From Fibrobacteria bacterium (GTDB taxonomy: Bacteria; Fibrobacterota; Fibrobacteria; UBA11236), in the NCBI GenBank assembly GCA_017881725.1, contig JADGQO010000169.1, forward strand, positions 1-36,929: DNA of 36,929 nucleotides. Reading direction: 5' to 3'. Position 1 is the first letter of the stretch. Each line of letters opens with the position of its first letter. The notes beneath the pieces are model-generated. The model was not told where the DNA came from. It did not search any database and worked only from the letters and a program-made list of their open reading frames with translations. This document shows positions 1 to 7,133 of the stretch, in pieces. Both the position numbers and the translations under genes were made by a program.

Positions 1-225
1 AATAATCACAGCCAAGGTAAGCGCCATGAAACCCAGCGAGTACCAGCCAAAAGCCTTCCAGAATTGCACGCAGATGAGAAGCAAGGAAAGCATCCAAGCG
101 GGAATAAAAAACACCCTGGGTTTTAATCCGATCAATCCGAACTGGTGGCCGTGCATGGAACCGGCGATGATGACCATTGCGAGTAGCCAGAGAAATCCAC
201 CTGGAATCGAACGGAAGTTCTCCAT
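1..225 (-). CDS. Partial hydrophobic membrane protein, runs off the left edge
   Basis: An open frame of 75 codons reads on the minus strand from an ATG at 225 to the window edge without a stop. Three hydrophobic stretches are visible, around residues 10-25 (GGFLWLLAMVIIAG), 37-55 and 60-75, consistent with an inner-membrane protein. It is divergent from the lptE-like gene, so the 74 bases between them should hold both promoters. No family is recognised from this N-terminal piece and no strong ribosome binding site is seen before the ATG. A plus-strand ORF over the same bases has no recognisable features and is treated as a shadow. Confidence 0.55.
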   Translation of the reverse strand, partial: MENFRSIPGGFLWLLAMVIIAGSMHGHQFGLIGLKPRVFFIPAWMLSLLLICVQFWKAFGWYSLGFMALTLAVII

Positions 226-299
226 GGGCGGAGCGTGTCCGCTACGGAATCCGCCGTCATCCATCCGCTTCACGGCGGGGAATTTTTACTTTGAACCAG

Positions 300-863
300 A
301 TGAATAGTCCCAACCATTTAGCCGACGGTGTGATTACCTTCCGGCGCGCGCGTGGAATATCGCTCGCTGTCGCGGGCCTTCTCGCGGTCGCGAGTGTGCT
401 CGCTGTCGCGAGTGTGCTCGCTCTGGGGGGGTGTTACAGCTTTTCCGGCACAACCCTGCCGGCGCATCTACGCACCGTGCGGGTCGATCCCGTGATCAAT
501 AAAACCCTGGAATCGGCCCTGGCGGATAAAATCACCAAGGGTCTCGAAGACGGCTTCGCGAGCCGCAGCAATCTCCGCAAGGTGTCGGACGGCGGGGACG
601 CGGAACTCATCACGACCTTGACGGAATACTCGCATCGGCCCCAGGCCACCAGCGGCGCGACGGTGACGAGCTATCGCGTGGATATCATGGTCAGCGTGCG
701 GTTCGTGGATCATGTGAAAGGCGATACGCTGTACAAGGACGATCGCGTGCCCGGCTTCGGACAATACGCCGTGGACAAGGGCGAGACGGAAGAGACGGGC
801 CAGAAAATCGCGGTCGACAATCTGGTCAAGGTGGTTTTGGACAATACGGTATCGGGGTGGTGA
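300..863 (+). CDS. lptE: LptE-like LPS-assembly lipoprotein
   Basis: 187 residues. A basic N-terminus and a long hydrophobic stretch lead to a lipobox LGGC with the lipidated Cys at residue 45, followed by YSFSGTTLPAHLRTVRVDP, the usual opening of the LptE family (Tyr-x-Phe-x-Gly, then a strand of the form 'v.V.P..N.T'). LptE sits in the outer membrane with LptD and helps insert lipopolysaccharide. The frame is open upstream to 177, but the ATG at 300 places the signal peptide near the N-terminus. The stop overlaps the dapF start by one base, so the two are probably co-transcribed. An 18-bp tandem duplication (387-422) lies inside the signal-peptide coding region and lengthens it to about 44 residues. 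Family call from pattern only. Confidence 0.75.
   Translation: MNSPNHLADGVITFRRARGISLAVAGLLAVASVLAVASVLALGGCYSFSGTTLPAHLRTVRVDPVINKTLESALADKITKGLEDGFASRSNLRKVSDGGDAELITTLTEYSHRPQATSGATVTSYRVDIMVSVRFVDHVKGDTLYKDDRVPGFGQYAVDKGETEETGQKIAVDNLVKVVLDNTVSGW
387..422 (+). repeat. 18-bp perfect tandem duplication in a signal peptide
   Basis: Two identical 18-bp units (387-404 and 405-422, unit gtcgcgagtgtgctcgct) encode AVASVL twice in the hydrophobic core of the LptE-like signal peptide. The duplication is in frame, so slippage here would only change core length by six residues. Confidence 0.85.
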
Positions 864-1705
864 TGAAGTTCGTCAAGATGCATGGCACGGGCAACGATTA
901 CGTCTACGTGGATTTGTTCCGGGAAAAGCTTGCCGATCCCGTGCGGGCGGCGCAGGAGCTTTCCCACCGGCGTTTCGGCGTAGGCGGCGACGGTTTGATT
1001 TTGATCAAACCCCATGCGGGCGCGGACGGCGAGATGGAGATGTACAACGCGGACGGATCGATGTCGGAAATGTGCGGCAACGGCCTGCGCTGCGTGGCGA
1101 AATACGTGCATGACCATTATGCCCAAGGTAAAGACGAATTGAAGCTCATGACCGGCGCGGGTTGGCGCACGGCCCGTATCGTAAAGCGGGATGGCGCCGG
1201 AAAAGCCGAAAGCATCCGCCTCGACATGGGCGCGCCCGTGTGGAACGGCTTGAAAATCCCCACCACGTTGGATCTTCCCGAAGTGTTGGATCAGAAGCTG
1301 GAAGCGGGCGGACGCAGCTTTACCTTCAGCGCCGTGTCAATGGGCAATCCCCATTGCGTCATCTATGTGGACGATGTCGCGCGTTTTCCCGTAGCGCAAT
1401 TCGGACCCTTGATCGAGACGCATCCGCTGTTCCCGCGCAAGGTCAACGTGGAGTTCGTGCAAATCATTTCCGCAGGCGAAGTGGTACAGAGAACCTGGGA
1501 ACGCGGCTCCGGAGAAACCTGGGCTTGCGGCACGGGCGCATCGGCCGTGGCTGCCGTCGGCAAGCGCTTGGGAAAAACCGCGTCGCGCCTGACCATCCAT
1601 CTGACCGGCGGCGATTTACTGTTGGAATACGACGGGGCCGGGAGCGTGCTGATGACCGGACCGGCGGTGGAAGTCTTTACCGGCGAATGGCCCGGGCAGG
1701 CCTAG
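863..1705 (+). CDS. dapF: Diaminopimelate epimerase
   Basis: 280 residues, normal length for the family. Converts LL- to meso-diaminopimelate in the cytoplasm, supplying lysine and peptidoglycan precursors. The family start MKFVKMHGTGNDYVYVD is intact. Both catalytic Cys motifs are present: MCGNGLRCVA near residue 73 and GSGETWACGTGASA near residue 217. The supporting GNPHCVIYVDD and NVEFVQI segments are also clear. The ATG at 863 is chosen over in-frame GTG codons at 857 and 860 because it gives the canonical N-terminus and the 1-base TGATG overlap with the gene before it. The preceding GGGGTGG can serve as ribosome binding site. Confidence 0.97.
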   Translation: MKFVKMHGTGNDYVYVDLFREKLADPVRAAQELSHRRFGVGGDGLILIKPHAGADGEMEMYNADGSMSEMCGNGLRCVAKYVHDHYAQGKDELKLMTGAGWRTARIVKRDGAGKAESIRLDMGAPVWNGLKIPTTLDLPEVLDQKLEAGGRSFTFSAVSMGNPHCVIYVDDVARFPVAQFGPLIETHPLFPRKVNVEFVQIISAGEVVQRTWERGSGETWACGTGASAVAAVGKRLGKTASRLTIHLTGGDLLLEYDGAGSVLMTGPAVEVFTGEWPGQA

Positions 1706-1710
1706 CGGGC

Positions 1711-1755
1711 CTCGCTTAGCCGGGTGTTGAAAAAGTCCACGCGGGCCGAAGCGAG
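1711..1755. terminator. Possible bidirectional terminator between convergent genes
   Basis: Inverted arms CTCGCTTAGCC (1711-1721) and GGCCGAAGCGAG (1744-1755) can pair around a roughly 22-base loop, between the ends of dapF (+) and the SPOR gene (-). There is no clear T-run, so this is a weak call from position and symmetry. Confidence 0.3.
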
Positions 1756-1776
1756 AAATGCCGGCGGGCCGGCGGT

Positions 1777-2298
1777 TTAGTTCTTGATTACGAAGGCTTG
1801 GATTTTTTGATCGGATATCTCGAGGATCTTATCCTCCGCGTCCTGCTTGGTTTCGAAATAACCCCAGCGCAGTTTGTAATAGGGCGCGTCGAACACCATG
1901 TCCACCGACCCGCCCAATTTTCTTTCATACTCGGCCTGCTTGGATTGCGCCGCGTCCACGTCCGACTCCGCTCCGATTTGCAATCTGAATTTGGCTTTTC
2001 CCGCCGGAGCCGCTACCGGAGCCGCCGGTGTTGTCGCGGCCGTGGCCGTGCCGGTATTCGCGGGCTTCACGGCGGCCAAGGTGATGGGTTTGGCATCGAG
2101 CATGCGATCCAATTCCGTGGGCTCATCAGCGCCTTTAGAGACAGCGGCGGATTGGGCGGCTGCGGCATGGGTGTCATTTCCATCGGCGTCGGAATTGGCA
2201 TTCCCCGATTTCCCCGTGGGTCCAAATCCGGCGCAACCCATCCACATACTTAGCGCGAGAAACCCGGCGATCCACCCGGCCTTACCATTCCTTGCCAT
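1777..2298 (-). CDS. SPOR-domain lipoprotein
   Basis: 173 residues. MARNGKAGWIAGFLALSMWM is followed by a lipobox-like MGCAG with Cys near residue 22, then a low-complexity Ala/Thr/Pro-rich linker, then a C-terminal SPOR-type domain of about 70 residues (KFRLQIGAESDVDAAQSKQ ... YYKLRWGYFETKQDAED ... IQAFVIKN). SPOR domains bind septal peptidoglycan lacking stem peptides, so a cell-envelope or division role is likely. The frame is open further upstream, but the ATG at 2298 has GGAAGG a few bases before it and puts the signal peptide at the N-terminus. Convergent with dapF. Confidence 0.85.
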   Translation of the reverse strand: MARNGKAGWIAGFLALSMWMGCAGFGPTGKSGNANSDADGNDTHAAAAQSAAVSKGADEPTELDRMLDAKPITLAAVKPANTGTATAATTPAAPVAAPAGKAKFRLQIGAESDVDAAQSKQAEYERKLGGSVDMVFDAPYYKLRWGYFETKQDAEDKILEISDQKIQAFVIKN

Positions 2299-2486
2299 AC
2301 GTACCTTCCGGAGATGCAAGAGGAAGCGCCCCTTGCGTCGCTGTGTCAAAAAATAGCAAACCCCGGCGCATCAAAAAGTCCTGAGAAGTCAAAAGAGCAA
2401 AGCAACTAGGGGTTTACCTAAAAGGACGCCACCGGGTAGGATCAAAGTGCGGCGCGGATCCAACCTCGCTGCAAGAAGAAAGTGCC

Positions 2487-2852
2487 ATGGAAATTCATTT
2501 TGAGAAAAAGGGCGACCTGCAGGTCCTGGCGATAAAAGGCCGCTTCCACCTGCAAAGTTGGCGTGTTTTGGATAAACATCTGGAAAACCTGCTCCTTAAG
2601 GACACGCGTTGGCTGGCTTTGGATCTGAGCGAAGTGACGTTGATTTGCAGCACCGGGGTGGGAAGCATTCTCTACAATATCCGCAAATACCAGGAACGCG
2701 ATTGCAGCCTCATGCTCATTTCCACGACGCCCTACGTTCAGGATTTGTTCCAGATTTTCGGCTGCGACGTGTTCTTGGGAGAATGCGTGTTCCGGGACTG
2801 GAAAAGCCTTGAGAAACGGCTGCAATCCCAGGGGCTTGCCGTTACGGGTTGA
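2487..2852 (+). CDS. STAS-domain protein, anti-sigma-factor-antagonist type
   Basis: 121 residues, a single STAS domain. MEIHFEKKGDLQVLAIKGRF is the opening strand pair, LALDLSEVTLICSTGVGSI the central strand with the phospho-acceptor loop (the usual D-S-S/T-G-x-G form read here as C-S-T-G-V-G), and SLMLISTTPYVQDLFQIFG the next strand and helix. Such proteins partner with anti-sigma or switch kinases whose control depends on phosphorylation of that Ser/Thr. No kinase or sigma gene is adjacent, so the partner is unknown. A purine-rich AAGAAGAAAG precedes the ATG. Confidence 0.88.
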   Translation: MEIHFEKKGDLQVLAIKGRFHLQSWRVLDKHLENLLLKDTRWLALDLSEVTLICSTGVGSILYNIRKYQERDCSLMLISTTPYVQDLFQIFGCDVFLGECVFRDWKSLEKRLQSQGLAVTG

Positions 2853-2921
2853 TTGTCGGGTTCACCCTCCGCCGTCAGCACTATGCTACCTTTCCCGTTC
2901 CCAAATTAGGAGCCGGACCCG

Positions 2922-3422
2922 ATGGATTACGAAGCCAGCTTGAACCAAGCCCTGGATCTTCTCGCCGATGGCGAGGATCGCAAGGCCGAACGCGCCCTGC
3001 AAGCCATCATCAACGAGATCAAGGCCCATTTGACCGGCAATGACGCGGACATGAACCGCTACTACTACTGGGGACGCTGTTTGACGGCCATGGACGAAGT
3101 GGAACAGGCCCTGCTCAAGTTCGAAAAAGTGCTCGGCATGGATGCAACCCACGAAGGCGCGCTGTGGGAAACCGCTTCCATTTTTTTTCACGATCTGGAT
3201 CGACCGGAAAGCGCACAGCCCATCCTTAAGGAAAAACTTTTGGTCCTATACCCGGACAATGAGTTATATCAGGAATCCCTGCGCGCCGTCGAGTTCGCCC
3301 TGCGCCTGCGGAAAAGGCCGCCGCCTTCCGCGAAATCGGAGGCCAGCGCCGCGGACGCATTTTTTCCGAACGAGACGAACAAGGAGTCCGATGCGGACAA
3401 TGCGTCCGACGCTCCCGCCTGA
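2922..3422 (+). CDS. TPR-like helical repeat protein
   Basis: 166 residues, no signal peptide. Paired helices follow a TPR pattern: a helix pair near residues 5-35 (ALDLLADGEDRKAERALQAI), then YYYWGRCLTAMDEVEQALLK (about 48-67), then LWETASIFFHDLDRPESAQP (about 81-100). The last ~35 residues are polar and probably disordered. Likely a protein-interaction scaffold; no partner can be named. AGGAG lies 9 bases upstream of the ATG. Downstream of the STAS gene by 69 bp on the same strand, so a shared transcript is possible. Confidence 0.8.
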   Translation: MDYEASLNQALDLLADGEDRKAERALQAIINEIKAHLTGNDADMNRYYYWGRCLTAMDEVEQALLKFEKVLGMDATHEGALWETASIFFHDLDRPESAQPILKEKLLVLYPDNELYQESLRAVEFALRLRKRPPPSAKSEASAADAFFPNETNKESDADNASDAPA

Positions 3423-3445
3423 ATAAGACCTCAAGCCCGCTTGCC

Positions 3446-4012
3446 TCAAGCGCGCTCACTGCGAGCCCTCTCGCCCCGAGCGCGTTCGCTCTCGATCATC
3501 TTCGCCTCAGAGGCCACCCAAACCGCCAAGGGTTCCGGCATGGGCAGCGGCGTTGCGGTGAGGCCGGTTTGCGCCAACACTTCGGCCATGGGAATCGTCC
3601 CATGTTTGGCGACGAATACGGCTTTCAGATAGGCGTGCAGAGCCAAATGCCCATGGCGGAATATCCGCTGTTCCAGGTAAATCCATTTTGTATCCCATGT
3701 CACGATTCGCGTGCGTATTTCGAATTTCCGAAAGAGGTTCAAGGGCAATCGGAAACGCACCTGTAAACTCGCCAGCACTGGACTCCATTTTTTCCGGAAC
3801 ACCACGGGCATGATGCCCAGGCCCAGCAACAAATCCAGGCGGCCCAGATCCATCAGCGTAAGGTAGCGGCCGTTGTTCATATGGAAATTGGTGTCCAGAT
3901 CACTGGGCCAGACACGGAAACGCACAACTGAATCCTCAAAAACCCCGCGGCGCTTGTCGGCCCGCAACCAGTATGCGAGGAGGGTTTTCAGGAGGCGAAA
4001 ATAGAGGTTCAT
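3446..4012 (-). CDS. Hotdog-fold acyl-CoA thioesterase, THEM6-like
   Basis: 188 residues. The hallmark segment FRVWPSDLDTNFHMNNGRYL (about residues 32-51) matches the 4HBT/THEM6-type pattern in which an Asp and the HMNNGRY stretch line the acyl-CoA site. The RFRLPLNLFRKFEIRTRI strand and the ALHAYLKAVFVAKHG strand complete the hotdog. Expected activity is hydrolysis of an acyl thioester; the substrate is not readable from sequence. The C-terminus is a short charged repeat (ERARGERARSERA). The N-terminal helix (YFRLLKTLLAYWL) could associate with the membrane. No clear ribosome binding site before the ATG. Convergent with the TPR-like gene and divergent from the expansin-like gene. Confidence 0.82.
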   Translation of the reverse strand: MNLYFRLLKTLLAYWLRADKRRGVFEDSVVRFRVWPSDLDTNFHMNNGRYLTLMDLGRLDLLLGLGIMPVVFRKKWSPVLASLQVRFRLPLNLFRKFEIRTRIVTWDTKWIYLEQRIFRHGHLALHAYLKAVFVAKHGTIPMAEVLAQTGLTATPLPMPEPLAVWVASEAKMIESERARGERARSERA

Positions 4013-4129
4013 GGGAAATCACCGGTTAAATACGCATTAAATTATAGGATTCCGGGCGTCCGGTGTGTCATGCGAATGCATATTAATTCTCTTTGATGGA
4101 ATGCGGACGAAAAAGGAATGCAGACAAAA

Positions 4130-4981
4130 ATGAAATTCCGGTTGCCGGCGGCGCTTTGCGCCCTCGCATTCCTGCATTGCGGACTTAGCCCCAATCAGGC
4201 AGGGAATTTACCCATGCCCCATCCGCCGCGCATCGACACCACCGCCGCCTGCCTGGGAAATTGCGACGCGTCGCCGCCTTCCTATCCGGTCATCGATTCC
4301 CTGACGGCTTTCGGCGACGTCACCACCTATGGCAGCGTGTCCCTACCCGCTCCCAGCCTGGGCGGAGCCTGCAATTACGGGGAAACCCAAGTCATGCAAT
4401 TCGCCGCCATCCAGGTCAACCAACTTCCCGGCGACTTGCGCGGCCAATGGAATGGCGGACGCATGTGCGGTCAATGCGTGGAGGTCAGCGCGAGAACACC
4501 CACCGGATGGAAAAGCACGGTGGTGCGCATCATGGACAAATGCCCGGATGCCAACTGCGGCATCGACCTGGGAGGCGCTCCGGCCCAGCTATTGATGGGT
4601 GATCAACCCGGACGCTACTCCGGAAAATGGACCTTGGTTTCCTGCGACGGGCACCCGGAGGTTTCGGACGGTCCGCCCGCATTGTACGTGAAGGAAGGGT
4701 CCAACGCCTTCTGGTCTTTGGTGCAGGTTCGCAACCCGGCCCAACGCATCCAGGAAATCCGCGTGCGTAAGCAACGCGATACCGCGAGCACTGCCTGGAA
4801 CGCCTTGCCCTGGGCGACGGAAGCGGAAAACTTTTTCAAAGTGGATCCGAAAATCCTTCAGGACCCGGGCGCGTATGTGTTGGAGGTCTTGCTCCCGGAC
4901 GGCAAGGGTTACACCGCGACCCTCAAGGGCAGCGCTTTGGCGGCGGAAAAAACCAGCATCGCCCTGTCGCCCTTGCCGTAA
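4130..4981 (+). CDS. Expansin-like cell-wall-loosening lipoprotein
   Basis: 283 residues. MKFRLPAALCALAFLHC is a lipoprotein signal with Cys at residue 17. The first domain (about 55-165) is a double-psi beta barrel of the expansin/GH45 type: TTYG, then GGACNYGE, then MCGQCVEVS, then VRIMDKCPDANCGIDLGG with the Asp that expansins keep. The C-terminal ~110 residues (LYVKEGSNAFWSLVQVRNPA onward, with Trp residues) correspond to the beta-sandwich carbohydrate-binding domain. Expansins loosen cellulose without hydrolysis. An ATG at 4118 is also in frame, but its AAGGA abuts the codon; the ATG at 4130 is preferred although spacing is long (12). Convergent with the GH9 gene, 24 bp apart. Confidence 0.87.
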   Translation: MKFRLPAALCALAFLHCGLSPNQAGNLPMPHPPRIDTTAACLGNCDASPPSYPVIDSLTAFGDVTTYGSVSLPAPSLGGACNYGETQVMQFAAIQVNQLPGDLRGQWNGGRMCGQCVEVSARTPTGWKSTVVRIMDKCPDANCGIDLGGAPAQLLMGDQPGRYSGKWTLVSCDGHPEVSDGPPALYVKEGSNAFWSLVQVRNPAQRIQEIRVRKQRDTASTAWNALPWATEAENFFKVDPKILQDPGAYVLEVLLPDGKGYTATLKGSALAAEKTSIALSPLP

Positions 4982-5005
4982 GTCACGCTCGCAGTAACGT
5001 ACGCG

Positions 5006-7042
5006 CTACCCCGGACTTATTTCCACACAGGATGCGTCCGCCCTTGGATATCGACCCCGGGAGCAGGCTGCATGATTTTCGTCTGATGGCGGCGCGCTTT
5101 GGCTTAATACCATCAAAGGGAAAATTGCCTGGGCGGCGAAATCAAGGCAAGATTCGGTGTTTGTGTAAACCACCCAATTATCATTGAGCGCATTTCCTGG
5201 GGCTACGCCTCCCATCACGGCTCCGGTAAGCGGGCGGTACGGGTAGGGCGTTCCTCCTTGATTATAGCCTTCCGGATTGGACGCGCGATGGTGGGGATGT
5301 TGTAGATTGCGATCTCCGCAACCATTGATGAAACTGATATCGTACGGGTTCACCCCCAATAAATAATTGAGGTTGTCGATGCCTATTTGGCGGTATGTAT
5401 TCTGTTGCGTCAAATCGTAGTACATGAAAAGTTCATCCACCATGCCCAAATTGTAACTATTGAATCCCCATGACATGCCGTTGAACAATAGATGATAAGG
5501 CTCACTGACATGCATTCCGGGAAAAGAGGCGGAATTCGCGCCGTTTGAACCGACGTTAATGGCCCTTGCCAAGCAAGCCTTGCTAATCGCCAGCAGCGAA
5601 TCGCGAGTCGTGTTGGAAATTCCGTAACTTGAGGCGATTACCGGATTGGGGAGAATCAATTTGGCGAGTCCATACACCACAAAGACTTGGATATTTGCAT
5701 AGTCCGTGGTCCAACCTCCTGGGTTGAAAGCGCCGTGTCCCAGGTGCCCGGCCGGAAATACCCCGTTCAGATTGGCATTGGGATTATAGCCGATCTTGGG
5801 ATCGTCGAGAAGATCATATTTGTATTTGGAGTCTCCGGTAGCGAACCATAAGGCCAGTGCGGCCATGGCTTCATCATCGTAGGTGATTGACTGAGGCGCG
5901 GAGACAGGCAGTACGGCGCTGCTTTTTCCCAGTTTTTTCATCACGATATGGTCATAAATGTCCGCTGCCGCCACCAACAATTTAGAAGCGTAAGCCGAAT
6001 CATGGCTTTTCCACGCATGGGAAAATAGCGCGAGGCTGGCAGCGAACGATCCGGAAAGATCCGAACCGATATCCTGAACGACGGATCGGTCCGGTCCCCC
6101 AAGATTTTTCGGCGCCGCGTCTTGCTTTTCCGGAACATCCCAGAAAGAATGATCTCCCAAATCGCCAACCGAGTGGAACATATCGGCGGTATCCAACAGG
6201 CCGCGATCTTTTGAGACGGAGTACAAGTTGTAGATATAATCGACCCCAACCTTGGCTTCACCCAGAATGTCCGGAATGCCGTCCGGGGTTTTTACGGCAT
6301 AAGACGAACCATACAAATCGGGAGCCCGCTCGGGCCAAATGGCATAGGCCAAGGAAAGCACCATGGTGGCATAGGAGATGGTCGGTGCGTTTTTGACATG
6401 ATCGCCGCAATCATGCCATCCCCCCGCCAGCCTTCCGGCATAAGCGGGTCCCAAGGCCGAACCGTCCAACAAATGACAGGCGGCATGCAGCCAGCTTTGC
6501 GTATTGCCGCAACGGTTGGCTCCGAAAAAGAAAAGGACTTTTTCCAAAACCTTGTTGTACACGTCAGGTTCTATCCAAAATGCTGCGGACGTATCCGACC
6601 CATGCACCAACCGGAAACGGCCCGGGGTATGCAAGCCTCCGAAGTCCGCCGTGTATAGGGTTTCGTAGGCATCAAGAGAATCCACAAACGCGTACTCCTG
6701 CGTGATCGAGTTGCTGTAACCCTCAGCGCTTCGACGGGGAACGGCGTAGACGTCCAATTTTGTGAGGCCGCCGGAAAAGGCGACCTGCCCTTTCTCATCG
6801 ATGACGTGAAAGCCGGAGGTATCCAGCGATGCCACCATAGCGAATTTTTTCGATTCTTCGGGAAGGTAGCCCACTTGGTTGACGCGGATTTTTCGACGGT
6901 GAAACACGTTAATGGAATCATTGGTTCTTCGCGAACAAGCAATGCAGGTTTGGTCAATGGAATAATCCGGAGTTTGCGCCAGAGCGGATGAACTCCAACC
7001 GGATAGGCAGAGTAGCGTGGTCAGGAATCGTTTCGAAATCAT
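5006..7042 (-). CDS. Secreted GH9 endoglucanase with N-terminal Ig-like domain
   Basis: 678 residues. Signal peptide MISKRFLTTLLCLSGWSSSALA, then a CelD_N-type Ig-like domain (about 50-155, opening with IRVNQVGYLPEESKKFAM), then the (alpha/alpha)6 GH9 catalytic domain. The base motif GGWHDCGDHVK is at about 207-217 (classic DAGD here DCGD), LLGVNPYDISFINGCG and PHHR form the substrate-binding region, and the catalytic acid lies in NTESCLDFAAQ (Glu near 630). Expected activity is endo-beta-1,4-glucan hydrolysis. The ORF extends upstream to a TTG at 7060 and an ATG at 7048, but the ATG at 7042 has GGGG six bases before it. The short C-terminal tail after about 645 is Cys-containing and has no recognised domain; no CBM is attached. 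Confidence 0.95.
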   Translation of the reverse strand: MISKRFLTTLLCLSGWSSSALAQTPDYSIDQTCIACSRRTNDSINVFHRRKIRVNQVGYLPEESKKFAMVASLDTSGFHVIDEKGQVAFSGGLTKLDVYAVPRRSAEGYSNSITQEYAFVDSLDAYETLYTADFGGLHTPGRFRLVHGSDTSAAFWIEPDVYNKVLEKVLFFFGANRCGNTQSWLHAACHLLDGSALGPAYAGRLAGGWHDCGDHVKNAPTISYATMVLSLAYAIWPERAPDLYGSSYAVKTPDGIPDILGEAKVGVDYIYNLYSVSKDRGLLDTADMFHSVGDLGDHSFWDVPEKQDAAPKNLGGPDRSVVQDIGSDLSGSFAASLALFSHAWKSHDSAYASKLLVAAADIYDHIVMKKLGKSSAVLPVSAPQSITYDDEAMAALALWFATGDSKYKYDLLDDPKIGYNPNANLNGVFPAGHLGHGAFNPGGWTTDYANIQVFVVYGLAKLILPNPVIASSYGISNTTRDSLLAISKACLARAINVGSNGANSASFPGMHVSEPYHLLFNGMSWGFNSYNLGMVDELFMYYDLTQQNTYRQIGIDNLNYLLGVNPYDISFINGCGDRNLQHPHHRASNPEGYNQGGTPYPYRPLTGAVMGGVAPGNALNDNWVVYTNTESCLDFAAQAIFPLMVLSQSAPPSDENHAACSRGRYPRADASCVEISPG

Positions 7043-7062
7043 ATTCATCCCCGTTTTCAATT

Positions 7063-7130
7063 TGTCCGATTGTCCGCCGAACCGATTATCCGCTTACCTG
7101 TTCGCCCGCTTGTCCGGTGATCCGCTTGTC
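7063..7130. repeat. Degenerate short direct repeats before the GH9 gene
   Basis: The gap between the two minus-strand genes is built from imperfect copies of a motif near ccgcttgtccg (for example around 7087, 7107 and 7122) and tgtccg (7064, 7071). It lies in the 5' region of the GH9 gene and may be slippage-derived or a cluster of binding sites. Confidence 0.45.
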
Positions 7131-7133
7131 TTT

